The position numbers were made by a program, and so were the translations under genes. From Stemphylium vesicarium (taxonomy: Eukaryota; Ascomycota; Dothideomycetes; Pleosporales; Pleosporaceae): a DNA stretch of 64,000 nt. The stretch's first letter is position 1, and the number at the start of each line of letters is the position of its first letter. Of the stretch, positions 1 through 10,373 are shown one piece after another. Under the pieces are notes generated by a model. That model was given only the letters and a program-made list of their open reading frames with translations, did not search any database and was not told where the DNA came from. Location of the stretch: positions 372,001 through 436,000 of the forward strand of contig QXCR01000003.1 in NCBI GenBank assembly GCA_004380135.1. Direction: 5' to 3'.

Positions 1-129
1 TGTCGAATAAGATAAAATGTCGGAGTCTTGCAAAGGTATGAAGTTGAGTGATCAAGACCCTGCCCGGCAGCCACTCCAACATTTCGACCCTGTAACCCTT
101 CACCAGCAGGCATAAGACCATCAGTTCCT

Positions 130-1888
130 TCACGCCTTTGCCGACACCCGCACCATTAGGCCCTTGTCCAGAAATACGCCATAGCTCATCGTGTCGCACG
201 GCTCAAAGGGGCGCACAAGCTGCAAGTCGAACACGCGAAACATCTACGCATCATTAGCGACCATCGCATGAACACCATCGCGCAAACGTGGAACATACCT
301 CGAAGACGACCTTGACCATGTCCATCATCGCAATGGTTTTTCCAGCGCACACCCAGCCTCCGTAGCCAAAAACCATTTCAACGTCCAGCTCCATCTGCCT
401 CCGTCTTTCGTTGTCTACCTCCAGGAAGCGTTCCGGACGGAACACGGTAGCGTCGGCGCCAAACAAAGTTGTTGACTGCAGCATAGATGACATGTTCATG
501 CAGACAGCAGTACCCGGGGGCAGCATCTTTCCGTGGAAGACGGGCGACTCCGTGGCGGGTACGATTTTAGGGAAAAGACCCAGGATAGGTGGGCGCATAC
601 GAAGACCTTCGTATATGGTAGCCTGAAAAAGGAAGGAGCAAAAGTTAACTGAAGGCCATCAAGGCTGGGCGTGTTGCCGAACACGACATACCTGAAGATA
701 CGGCAATCTCTGTGCCTGCTCCAGCGTAATCGGGTACGACACCTTCTCCGTTCGCACTGCATCCTGGATCTCCGCGGCGAGTCGGTTGTATGCGGCAGGT
801 GAGCTGATGGCATGTACGAGGATAGATCGTAAAGCGTTGGCGGTGCTCTCGCTTCCGGCGAGTAGGAGGAATAAGCCCTCGGATTGGCATTCCTCCTCTG
901 TGAAGCCGCGGGACATCAATGAGGCCTACATGAAGACTGTCAGACGAGATTTTACTACGGTCCGGAGAGGTGAACCTACCAAGAAATCCTTCTTGCCGCT
1001 ATCGGGCGACGCAAATCGACGATTTACCTGATCAGCAGCGAATCTGATCAAATGTCAGTGGAGCTGCTCGATACAAAGCAAAGCCAGTAAGCAAAGCCAA
1101 AACTAGTCATGTACGTACCCCATCAACGCCCCAAACCCCTTCTTGTCGCTACTCTTTGGTCCCACAAGGCGGAGCACGAATGGCGAGAACAGAATCTTGC
1201 GGATCCAAGGTACGTCTGCGACCGTCGACATTCTCGGCCAAAGCTCATCCACAATCCCCAAAAACTCATAGTGATCCTTTTGGTCCTCGAGATAGCCAAC
1301 CGCTTTGCCGAACCCGAGCCTTGTGATGACGTCCATGGTAAAGTAGCACGTGATGGCGCCCAGGTCCAGTAGTGGCTGACATCTTCCCGAGGAAGGAACG
1401 ACGTATCGGTTTCGGATGACGTTGATAAGCATCTCGACTTGTTCGTCGATGGCGCTTTCTAAGCCGACGGTGTCGCGCCCGTTGTAAGCGGCCATTGATC
1501 TCGCCTTCGCCTTCTTGTGTGCATTTGGTTCCAGAATCGTGAACAGGTTGTCATGGTATGGATTGAAACGACCCGCTCGGTACCAGCAACTACGCGCGTA
1601 GTTGCTGCGCGTTGAAGAAACGGTACGCAAGACATTAGGGTCGTCAGTGAGGACTTCGTTCGGACCAATACGCACGAGCGGACCGTGTTTGGCATGTAGG
1701 TCGCGAAGTACCCAATATTGACGACCGCTGTATGTTGTGCGCCCGACGAAAAAGTAGGAAAATGGCGCTGTGATGTGTGCGCTGGGTATGTGGCGAAGGC
1801 GCCACCATGTTCGGACGAGACTCTGTGTCCCCCAGAGTGCGCAGATGGTGAGCGTGATGTAGCATAACGACTGCCTGTTCATGGGCAT
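130..1888 (-). CDS. Cytochrome P450 monooxygenase, five exons
   Basis: A haem-thiolate monooxygenase, anchored in the ER membrane by an N-terminal hydrophobic segment and oxidising an unknown small molecule. Inferred exons on the minus strand are 1888-1119, 1043-980, 925-692, 622-299 and 243-130. They join in frame into about 501 residues, the usual P450 length. Visible landmarks are the membrane segment near residues 7-25, the I-helix AGSEST, the K-helix ExxR as EGLR, a PERF-type motif (FRPERF) and the haem loop FGYGGWVCAGK with its cysteine ligand (about 338-368). The segment DQVNRRFASPDSGKKDF in exon 2 is typical of pisatin-demethylase-like fungal P450s. No stop or frameshift is seen once the four introns (54-75 bases) are removed. 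The start is ATG at 1888, with a second ATG two codons later. Neighbouring AflR-like regulators would suit a small, decayed secondary-metabolism locus, but no backbone synthase is present. The substrate cannot be told from sequence. Confidence 0.88.
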
Positions 1889-2442
1889 GGCGGGTAGCCT
1901 ATACTGAGCCTGTACCTATTACAGCATATCAATCTTCGTTCCAGTCTCATTTTTAGTTCTGGGAAATCGGCATACCTCGGGCGATTGCTCTGCCATCGTC
2001 TGTGAGCTCTGGTTTCCTTCCACCTAGATGTTCTTCGTGGGTTCTGCAAGTTTTCTTGAGAAAAAAGAAATAAAAAGACGACAATGGCATAGTCAGCTGC
2101 CAGCTGCAGTGCCGTACAATCGCCTTCGGGCCAATAAAATGCGTTCGCGCTGCTGCGGGACGAAGGCAGGAACGAGCGTAGCAATTACCCCGAGATCTGG
2201 CCATTTGTGATAAACTTTGGTATATAACAAACTGTATGCGCCTCGGACGAAGTTTCGGGATCCAGCGTGTCTTCGCATGGGCTGACCAAAATAGCTATCG
2301 CCTCAAGGAAGGCCGGAGTTCTTGCAACGTTATTCGCAAAATGGCCAACGGTGACCAGGAAGCCGGCTGTGAAGCACGCTCGCAAACATCACAGCGCAAC
2401 CCTCACGTACACCCTTCTGGATGATTAATCAACGTTCTGTCG

Positions 2443-2479
2443 TTTCGCTCTTTTCGTTCTTTTCGCTCTTTTCGCTCAT
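2443..2479. repeat. Short 10-bp tandem repeat (TTTTCGCTCT type)
   Basis: About four imperfect copies of a ten-base unit read as TTTCGCTCTT / TTCGTTCTTT / TCGCTCTTTT / CGCTCATTT. It lies in the 800-base gap upstream of the P450, where I see no gene. It may be ordinary microsatellite or promoter pyrimidine tract. Confidence 0.6.
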
Positions 2480-2701
2480 TTATCGGAGCTCATTGGGCTG
2501 CCGGCCCACTCTCGTTCACCTAGGCCACGACAATACCAAGGCTCGGCGGATAGCCTTCAGCGCGCTGCGCCACCGACAGCGTAGTCTAACTTTCAGTAAG
2601 CTCTGTTTAGAATCCCAATTGAGAATCTGAATTCTTATGGATCTTTTTATTTGCGATGGTCATAGCACTACGGTCGTTCACTTCGATGACCACGTGCGAA
2701 A

Positions 2702-3274
2702 CTACAAGCATCCATACGCGCCAGCCCCCCAAACTTTGGTCAATATTCTTCGCGTCTTTGCCCCAATTTCTTCCTGTGCTGTGCCACAGTTGGCTCGCTT
2801 TTGTTCCGCTTGCACTGCCTGCAGCTTCTTTTGAAGGTTATCTAGTCCTTGCTTGACAACGACGAGACCTACGACTTGACACTCCTCGCTGTCTAAAACG
2901 AATCGTCCTATCTGGAATGTGCTATTGCTCAGCGCAGCACACTCTTCGCTGGTTCTTTTGCCGATAAGGTTGTCGGATGCAGTGAACTTTGCCTGACCAG
3001 CTACGTAAAGGGTACAAAGAACGTCTAGCTCATGAAGCAAGGTCAGGGTGCGTTCTGGGTCTGAAGAACACGTGCTGCAGTCCATCATAGCACTTTGCAG
3101 GTGTGATAGTTTCTGGTCGAGTTCCAACACCTTTTCCAAGGTGTCGTATGTTGCAACCCGAGTTTGGATTCCGATGCAATCGTGATTCTCTTGGATACCC
3201 TCAATGTCAGATGGGTATCTCCGACATAGGCACTGCCTTGTTTGGTCGCTGGATAGAGGGCCCTGGTTTTGTAG
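2702..3274 (-). pseudogene. C-terminal relic of an AflR-like Zn2Cys6 regulator
   Basis: The minus strand is open from 3274 to the stop at 2702 and encodes about 190 residues resembling the C-terminal half of AflR-type cluster regulators. The pattern is a DCSTCSSDP segment followed by a hydrophobic helix, then STFQIGRFVLDSEE and a long amphipathic helix QGLDNLQKKLQAVQAEQ. In the intact family this region sits behind an N-terminal zinc-binuclear cluster. I could not find a CX2CX6C cluster upstream on this strand, nor an in-frame ATG in the open stretch, so the DNA-binding half seems lost. An undetected upstream exon is the alternative. It probably had the same kind of function as the intact regulator at 5363-6607. 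It is called a relic on the missing half, not on a visible stop inside the retained part. Confidence 0.55.
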
Positions 3275-5362
3275 TCAGCAGACGTGACACAGCATTCACG
3301 CGAATTCCATACTCGCATGGTCATTGCTATGTTGCAAGCTGCCAAATTCTTGGGGACGAGAAAGAGGAAGAGGAACCCGAGGATGATACATGTGGGGACG
3401 TCGACCAAATGTGGCTCTCTTGCGTTGTGTGGGGAGATGGCTGAACTACATTGCTTGCTGCGATCGAAGAAACCTTATCTTGCTCTGTCCTCAACGCGAT
3501 GACTACGATCTTGGCTATGATGCATTAAGGAGTAATGCATAAAGATAAACGAGAAGCCTTGGCTAATCCATGAAACAGATCGTCTCGCGCCGGCCCGTCA
3601 GTGAGGTCATTTTCCAATTATCTAGATATTGAGGAAGTCGATTAGCGGGTTGTTGATGCCCGACTATTCTCGAGGTGAAAGTTGTGGCGAATATCTGGGA
3701 GGTGGCTGTGAAGCGATAAGCATGGGGGGCGGTGAGATAGACAAGGGTTTCCCAAGGCAGATCATCCGCTTGCTGAATCACCACGCCTGGGCGGCCTAAG
3801 TTAGCGTACTGTGATACGTAAGCGGAAAATCGTATGCTAATTTCGGAGTCTGAACCGACAAAACGGACTTTTGCCCAGGAGACTCGCTCGCACCATATCT
3901 CACCGCTATCACGAAGATCAGATCAAACATCCGCACTAGGATATTCATGACAACAAAGAGCGTGGCGCATACAGCCGAAAGCCTGCATCGTCGCCTTCAA
4001 CGCTCCCGGCCAGAAAGAACACGCCTATCCGTGCAGACAGGCATCGCTACCGGTGATGAAGAGCAGACGGTGTCAGGATCCATGCGCAACCGCGCGATTG
4101 AGGTGGCCAAACCGTTAATCAGATCGCCGCCGCTACTGTCGGGACGACAAAACCATGGTTTACTAAGTCCGGACCCTTTGTTGCAAGAAGGTGCTAACCT
4201 TTAGCCGACGTTTCGCAATGTACTACTGTGATGACGGTCGAGATTGATAGTGACCGTCGCTTTCATCTACCGGTACCCCATACAAAATCCTGCATGAAGC
4301 GAAGACTGGCACAGTTCGAACAACCCGGTGGCTGATGTGAGGCGTATTGGGACCGGACCGATTCCGCTGTCATCAAGTACGCATACCAGTTAACAGATAT
4401 GTGCCAATTGACGGTATTTCCGTGGCGTTGGCGCCATGCGATCCTTCTAGGCGTTCTAGACCGCCTACGGGCCGATTCAAAGAATGCGGAGTAAAGCCTG
4501 AATTTGCGGGTGGCCATTTTCCAACGCGATCAGGTACTTTGAGCCCAAGTTAGAAGCAATGGGCTCAGTGACGGCTACTTTGGGAGTATGCACAATCGCG
4601 GAATGAGAGCGGGTGTCAATGACGAATTACTGTTCCGGCTTCCGTTCATCTAATTAAATTACGGCGGAAACACCCGGGATTCTGGTCTAAGCACAGCCCA
4701 TATCGACCAGAGCACTGTGCGTCTATGGTTCTTGGTATGCGCCACGTAAGACTGACTGTACACAAACACGTGCCATATTTTGCTCAGGGACCAGCCAAGT
4801 GCAATGGGCATGTCATCTAGACAATGGTGTAGGAGACGAAGCAAAACACAGACCCGGGCATCTTGACGCGTGTGTCTTTCTACCTCGGAGACATGTCCGG
4901 ACAACAGGATTCATTCGCAATTTTTCACGTCAGCAGAGCAAGTCACAATACGAGCGGAAAATGCCGAGGCCACTTCCCAGAATGGCTCAGCGGGCACCCT
5001 CAGGCCTTAGAATTTAGGGAATGAACACGCGAATGCAGAGCTTAATATGATACTGTTAGCCCTTGTACTCCCGTACAAAGTTTTGTTGATACTTCTGATG
5101 CCCCATGGATCCCCAGGAGTCCGCGATGTAGCATACCGTTCCGTACCCCCTGCTCATCTAACAAGTAGGTGAAGATGTACCTCCTAATCAGATGTAATCA
5201 CATAAGGTCATGGGTATTGTGTTGGGGATGTGAATGCTCTCTCATGCAACGACCTTTTCAAGTCTACCCTTTCAAGTCCATCTCTCGGTTCGCACACATC
5301 CTACGCATCACTTGTGGTCGATGTTGCGTAACGACGGAAACAATACTCGAGACGCTACTGAC
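3275..5362. other. Intergenic, no gene recognised
   Basis: About 2.1 kb of normal base composition. Only short open frames without recognisable motifs are present on either strand. It may contain decayed remains of the regulator whose C-terminus lies at 2702-3274, but I cannot align any piece of it to a family. Confidence 0.5.
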
Positions 5363-6607
5363 ATGAAACCGTCACGTTCGGGATTCCGCCGGCTGCGGAA
5401 TTCATGCGATATTTGCACATTATCGAAACTCAAGTGCAGTCGCGAAAAACCAGTTTGTCAACGTTGCGTTGACCGCGGCTGCCAGCAGGATTGCAATTAC
5501 AGCGTAGCACGTCGCCCAGGCAGGCGCCGACAAACGCCTGTTATCTCAGACGAAGGCGGAGTGTACGATGCGGACACCAGTGCGAACCGAGTGAGGATGG
5601 GGCGGGAGGCGGCACCATTGACACCCTCGTCGATCTATGTGGATTCGCTACCCGAAAATCGACATGATTCCACTCGGAACACTCCTCAACGAACGGACTT
5701 AAGAGGTGGAGAGGACGAGCTCATGAGGACCAAATCTCCGAGTGCAACAATGATAGAGTCATTTACAAGCATACCGATCGAAGCCCCACATGATGTCAGC
5801 ACAGTCGACTTTGAGACTATCGACACTCTTTCGATATGGGAATGGGGCGAGAATAGAATCGACATTGATGCCACGAATGTCCACCACTCAGGTTCATTGG
5901 CGCAAATATGGGACATTCCGACAGGTCAGGACATGTTCAGCGGTACGAAGTTTGGTGTTGGTATGCGCCAGCCAATGCAGGACCCCTCGCCGCCTTTGAG
6001 CTATACCAGCCAGCAAAATCCACGTCCGGACAATCGCCCAACAAAATCTGACAAGGAGCAGAATTCTTCCTACCTGGCGGCTTCCGAACTCGTCTTCGAC
6101 CTATCCAAAGACGTGGATTGCAAATGTTCTTCACAACTCGGCCAGCTTATGTACTTGATCAGTCTGCGAAGTGCGGCAACAACACCTCTAGACGTCGTTT
6201 TTGCTGTGGAACAACAGTTGAACCACACTAAAGAAACCGTTTCCACGTGTACAAAGTGCTGCCTCAGCTCACCATACATGAGCATGATGTTCTGTACTTC
6301 CATGAGCTGGGTGATTGAGCATCTAGAAATTTATATACGGGATGCGACTGCAGGCGGTACACGGCAATGCCAGACCACTCATTTGACCATCGGGGGCTTA
6401 ACATTGAACAAGGAAATGTCTCGAACGTGTTCAGAAGCACTCGTAAAGCTCCGTCTTAGACGAGTTGTCCGTACAGCACGGGAGCTGACCTTGCTCAACA
6501 TCGAGACAAAGAGTACGCTTTTGGATGGAATGCTATCTGCCGCAACCGAGACAGGCGCAGCAGCTCAGCAAATGTTCGGGATGTTAGAAATGCGGGGTGC
6601 TTTTTGA
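5363..6607 (+). CDS. AflR-like Zn2Cys6 transcription factor
   Basis: A nuclear DNA-binding regulator of the fungal zinc-binuclear-cluster class. The start at 5363 gives MKPSRSGF and places the cluster at residues 12-42, as is normal. The frame is open back to an ATG at 5234, but that would add 43 residues of no recognised type. The cluster reads CDICTLSKLKC then C-QRC and C-QQDC (CX2CX6CX6CX2CX8C), followed by the basic linker ARRPGRRR. The C-terminal region (about residues 240-390) has the AflR-family layout: a Cys-rich CTKCCLSSP stretch, LTIGGLTLNKE, then the helix ALVKLRLRRVVRTAREL. Length is 414 residues in one exon. Such factors usually control a nearby metabolite cluster. Here the only candidate targets are the P450 (130-1888), the DUF1993 gene and the relic regulator. 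I see no stop or frameshift. The target is unknown. Confidence 0.85.
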   Translation: MKPSRSGFRRLRNSCDICTLSKLKCSREKPVCQRCVDRGCQQDCNYSVARRPGRRRQTPVISDEGGVYDADTSANRVRMGREAAPLTPSSIYVDSLPENRHDSTRNTPQRTDLRGGEDELMRTKSPSATMIESFTSIPIEAPHDVSTVDFETIDTLSIWEWGENRIDIDATNVHHSGSLAQIWDIPTGQDMFSGTKFGVGMRQPMQDPSPPLSYTSQQNPRPDNRPTKSDKEQNSSYLAASELVFDLSKDVDCKCSSQLGQLMYLISLRSAATTPLDVVFAVEQQLNHTKETVSTCTKCCLSSPYMSMMFCTSMSWVIEHLEIYIRDATAGGTRQCQTTHLTIGGLTLNKEMSRTCSEALVKLRLRRVVRTARELTLLNIETKSTLLDGMLSAATETGAAAQQMFGMLEMRGAF

Positions 6608-7072
6608 GAGAATAAGGGTTCACCTCGACAGGATGTACACAAGAAAATCGAGGAAGAGATGGAGAGCAGGTCTTCAAATACATAAGGAATCAATACAAAG
6701 ACACTTGGGCGTACGAGGCTACATTTTCTATCGGCCGAGCAATAAAGCGTTGTTTTCTACAATTGGCATGGCTCAATAGGAAAAGTTGTTCGAACTCCAA
6801 TCAAATATGACCCGATGCATCTAGGCCTTTACACTTCAACCATAGTACATGAGATGTTCCTGAAATATGGTGGGGTAGGTAGAACATCACTCTCGGATTA
6901 TACCAAATGATGCCAAAATTCCTTGGGAACATTTGTCGGGCCTTATTATCGGGGAGATGCGGGTTGTTCCACAAGTCGGCTTGTAATTCCTCCAGATGAG
7001 TAAAGCCCTTAAGTACCTACCCCCATGTTTATACAGGTAATGCACACGATACAATCTACTGTACAGATCATC
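6608..7072. other. Short intergenic gap
   Basis: About 460 bases between the regulator stop and the DUF1993 start. No gene or repeat was recognised. It must hold the 3' end of the regulator transcript and the promoter of the next gene. Confidence 0.4.
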
Positions 7073-7733
7073 ATGATTTCTACCGCAGCTACTTATGAAC
7101 TATGCGTACCGGTGCTCCGGAAAGCGATGCAAAACCACCGGGACGTTCTCAAGAAAGGCGAAGAGTGGTGCGACCAGAACGGATACCCGCACTCTCAACT
7201 CCTCAGCGCTAGGCTCTCTCCGGATATGCATGTATGTATTTCCATATTCTGCTTGCTTGGAAATCAGCAGCCAAGACTGATTACATGTCAACCATAGCCA
7301 CTTGCCCTCCAGGTTTTCTTCCAGGTTACCACGGCTACCAGGGCTCTACAGCGTCTTGCTGACATGGACGTACCCACGTTCAAATTTGACGCGGCTTCTT
7401 TCCAGGATCTATACGCACAAATCGGGCAGGCCTTGGACTGTTTTGAGAAGGCGCGTCCGGAAGCTTTCGGCGGGAAGGATGACATGCCCATCACGATCGA
7501 TGTTCCCACGATGTGGCACTTCGATCTAAACGGCTTGAGCTACTTGCAGGAGTTTGTGCTGCCGAATTTGTAAGTTCCTCCCCATCTTTGCTGACATGGG
7601 ATTGTTCGGCTGATTACTCGCCGTTGATAGCTTCTTTCACAATGTGACGGCGTATTCGATCATGAGGAACGCTGGGGTACCAATAGGGAAGCTGCATTAC
7701 TTGTCCGGTGAAGATCGACTTATTGGGGCTTAA
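7073..7733 (+). CDS. DUF1993 family protein
   Basis: A small soluble protein of the DUF1993 family, whose biochemical function is not established. Exons 7073-7231, 7313-7569 and 7631-7733 join in frame to 172 residues, the normal family length. Family landmarks are YELCVPVLRKAMQNHRDVL at the N-terminus, ARLSPDMHVFFQVTTAT across the first splice, DVPTFKFDAASFQDLYAQI, and YLQEFVLPNLFFHNVTAYS across the second, ending in MRNAGVPIGKLHYL. Both introns have GTATGT/GTAAGT donors and CAG/TAG acceptors. The start at ATG 7073 (MISTAATYEL) was preferred over an in-frame ATG at 7025, because homologues begin close to the YELxVPV motif. The helical fold is reminiscent of DinB-like bundles, but that is inference. 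The gene looks intact. Confidence 0.82.
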
Positions 7734-7896
7734 AACTCTCTATCCAACATTTACTGGATGCTGGTACAAATCGGTGGTTGAGCACGATAGATAGCTCGAT
7801 AGCATACAGTCATGCTCTCAATGTAGTTATCATTTCTGCCGCAATTGAGTTCAAACCGCCTGGCTGGGATGTTCGCTAAAATACCCACAGCACAGC

Positions 7897-8513
7897 TCAA
7901 AGAAGCCAACTCAGTAATCCGACTGCCGTCGTAATGGCCCCTCCTACGAACGCGAATGATGATTGACCCAATCTTCCTGCAGCTGTTCCTATTCTTACGT
8001 TAGCTTACAATTGCGGTGGTCATGATTATCACGTACCCTCGTCATCATCCTCATCCAGATCATTGGTCCCAGTTTCCTCAGTCTGGTCACCAGGCTCAGT
8101 AGCAGAAGTACCCGTTTCTTCAACCCTTGAAGTATTCGCCCCTTCCGTCATTGAAGTACCCATCTCTTCAGTGGCCGACGTGCCCGTCTCATCAGCCGAT
8201 TCTCCCGTCGAAGATGAAACCGACGCTAATACGTCTTCAGCCAGCTCACACGTGCCTCCGACATATTCGTGCGACTCTCCAAGCATCTCATAAAGGCAAC
8301 CGAAAAGGTCCTTGATATCGTCGGCCTCGCACCACTGCGTACAGTTGCCCCCGATGCGCACCTCGGCGCCCGAATTACAGCACGATGTGATGTTGGCATC
8401 GTCGGGGCGGACGTTGACCTGGCAGACTTGTCCGGAAAGACCGGTCATGTTGACACCATTTATTACCAAGTTGTGTCGACAGGTTCTATTAGTGGGGAGG
8501 GGTTGGGGCACGA
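7897..8513 (-). CDS. Cys-rich, Ser/Thr-rich protein with GPI-type C-terminus (5' incomplete)
   Basis: A probable cell-surface protein. The main exon (8513-8037) begins right after a splice-acceptor-like CAG preceded by an in-frame TAG, so it is an internal exon. A second exon (7982-7897) follows an intron with a GTACGT donor. The protein starts with a compact domain of eight cysteines (NRTC, GQVC, a CC pair, GNC, QWC, GC, GTC) and several N-glycosylation sequons. A long Ser/Thr/Glu-rich stalk with repeated GTSATE/GTSMTE units follows. The second exon adds a hydrophobic tail AFVGGAITTAVGLLSWLL, as expected of a GPI-anchor signal. I could not identify the upstream exon that should carry a signal peptide between 8520 and 9040, so secretion is inferred only from the tail and sequons. 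Possible roles include a wall protein or effector-like surface protein; none is shown by the sequence. Confidence 0.6.
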
Positions 8514-9160
8514 CTGTCTAAGTGATGGACATCTTGGAACTGGCGAAACTGAAACCAGATTCCATTTTACTGGTTGGAGTGATGTGACAGTATTGATTGT
8601 AGTGTAGCAAGGGATGGAGGTGGAGGGTGCGAGGCAGATATAACATAGATTCCTTCTTTACAAGAGTCGCACCTTCCCTTGTGCCCACATGTGATTCTGA
8701 GAAAGCCCAGAGAAACGATGTGGGCGCACCTGTAACACTCAGGCCGAAGGCCTGCAGTTGGGCGCATTCAGTCCCAACATGTTTGCTTCTTGCACTCGCG
8801 CCTTGGCGAAGATACCTGCTTTTAACCTGCGCTTCGCGCAAGGGAAGAGAGGCAAGAATTATTCTCCTTACTACCACCCCCCTTAGTGTAGTAATACAGA
8901 GCCATCCCCCACTATTCCATTGCAGTGTGAAGCAAATACTATTGCCTATAACTGCCCCTTACAGCACCGAAGGCGCACACCATCCTACCTACCCTGAGCC
9001 GACCTGCTTGAAACTTACGCCATCGAAATACCCATAAAGCACTACAACTATAGCCAAGAGATTCGTGTGTTTGAATTTCGAGGAATGTTATACGGGGTTC
9101 GGCGATACTTCTCTGTTCCTGGTCCGTACTAAGGCAGGCGAGGTATTGTATAGCGGTAGG
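8514..9160. other. Intergenic flank of the AT-rich island
   Basis: Normal-composition sequence that should contain the missing first exon of the surface-protein gene on the minus strand. No other gene was recognised. Composition changes sharply at about 9170, where TA-rich sequence begins. Confidence 0.4.
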
Positions 9161-9271
9161 CCCGTAGAGTTATCTAGCGACTAAGTAGGATAGTAGGTAT
9201 TTAAGTAAAGATAATTTAATTCTATATAAGTAATAGAATAACTAGTTAATAATCTAGATATAAGAGGTAAC

Positions 9272-9775
9272 TATGAAGGTCCGTCCTTAGAGGGTCCTAG
9301 GGTTAGTTCTTGGGAATAAGCTAGGCGCGTAATAGACGAGATAAGTTAAGCATAATATAAAGATTAATAAATAACTTAAGAATTTAAGAATTAAGTACTA
9401 ATTTTTAAATTTTAAAGTTAAATATAGTAACTATATAAGTACGCTATCTAGTAGCTATATACTTAAAGAATATAATTTAATATCCTATATATTCTATAAG
9501 GTCTTATATATCCTATGCGTAATACCTTATAGGATGTCGTGAGACATCGTGGGATATTGTGGGATACACGTGACTTATCCTATGGTGGGATATTATGAGA
9601 TACACGTGACTTGTCCTATAATGGCTTTCCGCCAAGACTATAGGATCACGTAAGCTATAGGGTGACGCTACCTATTAGTTCTTAAAGGTTAGCCGTCTAC
9701 TTAACCCGTATAAAGTGACTCCTTTATTACTTCTATATATAGATTACCGTGCCCTATCTTCTTAGGTTTATAATA
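9272..9775 (-). repeat. 3' LTR of element 1
   Basis: 504 bases pairing with 15752-16255 at a constant offset of 6480. The ends read TATGAAGG...TTTATAATA, where the partner has TGTAAAGG...TTCGTAACA. Each difference is a transition, so this is the more RIP-damaged copy. Confidence 0.9.
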
Positions 9776-9793
9776 CTACCTCTCCCTTCTCCA
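9776..9793 (-). other. Polypurine tract of element 1
   Basis: Read on the minus strand it is GGAGAAGGGAGAGGTAG, immediately 5' of the LTR start. This is the expected plus-strand primer site of an LTR retrotransposon, and it confirms the minus orientation. Confidence 0.75.
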
Positions 9794-9932
9794 TTTTATA
9801 TTCTTATAAACTAACCTTATAGTTTCCCGCAGTACTACTTATTATTATACTCTAGGCGATCGTATAAATAGTATTAGTTAGATAGCTATAGTCGCTTATT
9901 AATATTACGTAAAAAAGAATCTAGAGTGTTAC

Positions 9933-10373
9933 ATGTCGTTATTAAAGAAGAAATATAGGAATTGTTATCGTAATAGTATGAAGTCGTGCGTGCTGGTGGA
10001 GGTCCCTTTGCTGGACTTTTCTTGGTTAGACTAGGAGCTAGCTCGCTTGGAACAATAGGAGTCTGAGGCTAATGTAGCAGAGGCGGCAGCGTTAGATGCT
10101 CTATTAGCGGCACGTGCGAAGAAGGATTGTCTTCGTAAATAAAGGAAAGTGCTAAAGCGTCGTAAATAGTAGTAGGTAGATAAGTTAGGAAAATTCGTGG
10201 AAGAGATTAAAGCGCTAGAGGCGGTAAATAATATTAACTAAGAGGTGCGTCTTCTTAAAGATAGTATAATGCCTAGTACTTCTATATTAGATTAGAGTAC
10301 CTTTACGCTAACCTTCTTAGATAGAGATCCTACTTTCGACGAGTGGTTAAGTGCTTCGCATAATACTGCGTAA
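9933..10373 (+). pseudogene. Antisense reading-frame relic inside element 1
   Basis: On the strand opposite to pol, between the pol end and the 3' LTR, a frame runs from ATG 9933 to TAA 10371-10373 (146 codons) with several internal stops. The readable protein starts with a basic segment KYRNCYRNSMKSCVL. After that comes an Ala/Leu/Glu-rich coiled-coil-like stretch (ANVAEAAALDALLAARAKK), a basic run KVLKRRK, and a tail DPTFDEWLSAS. This matches the layout of small proteins I know as recurrent unnamed fungal ORFs: a Cys-containing cluster, a coiled coil, then a KQRKxLRxR-like basic segment. Several stops are TAG or TAA where Gln or Trp would fit, consistent with RIP. Function is unknown. It may be a nuclear or nucleic-acid-binding accessory protein carried by the retrotransposon, but that is inference. 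Confidence 0.5.

Noticed and set aside
5234..5362. N-terminal extension of the Zn2Cys6 regulator from ATG 5234
   Set aside because: The 43 extra residues have no family counterpart; the start at 5363 places the zinc cluster at its usual distance from the N-terminus.
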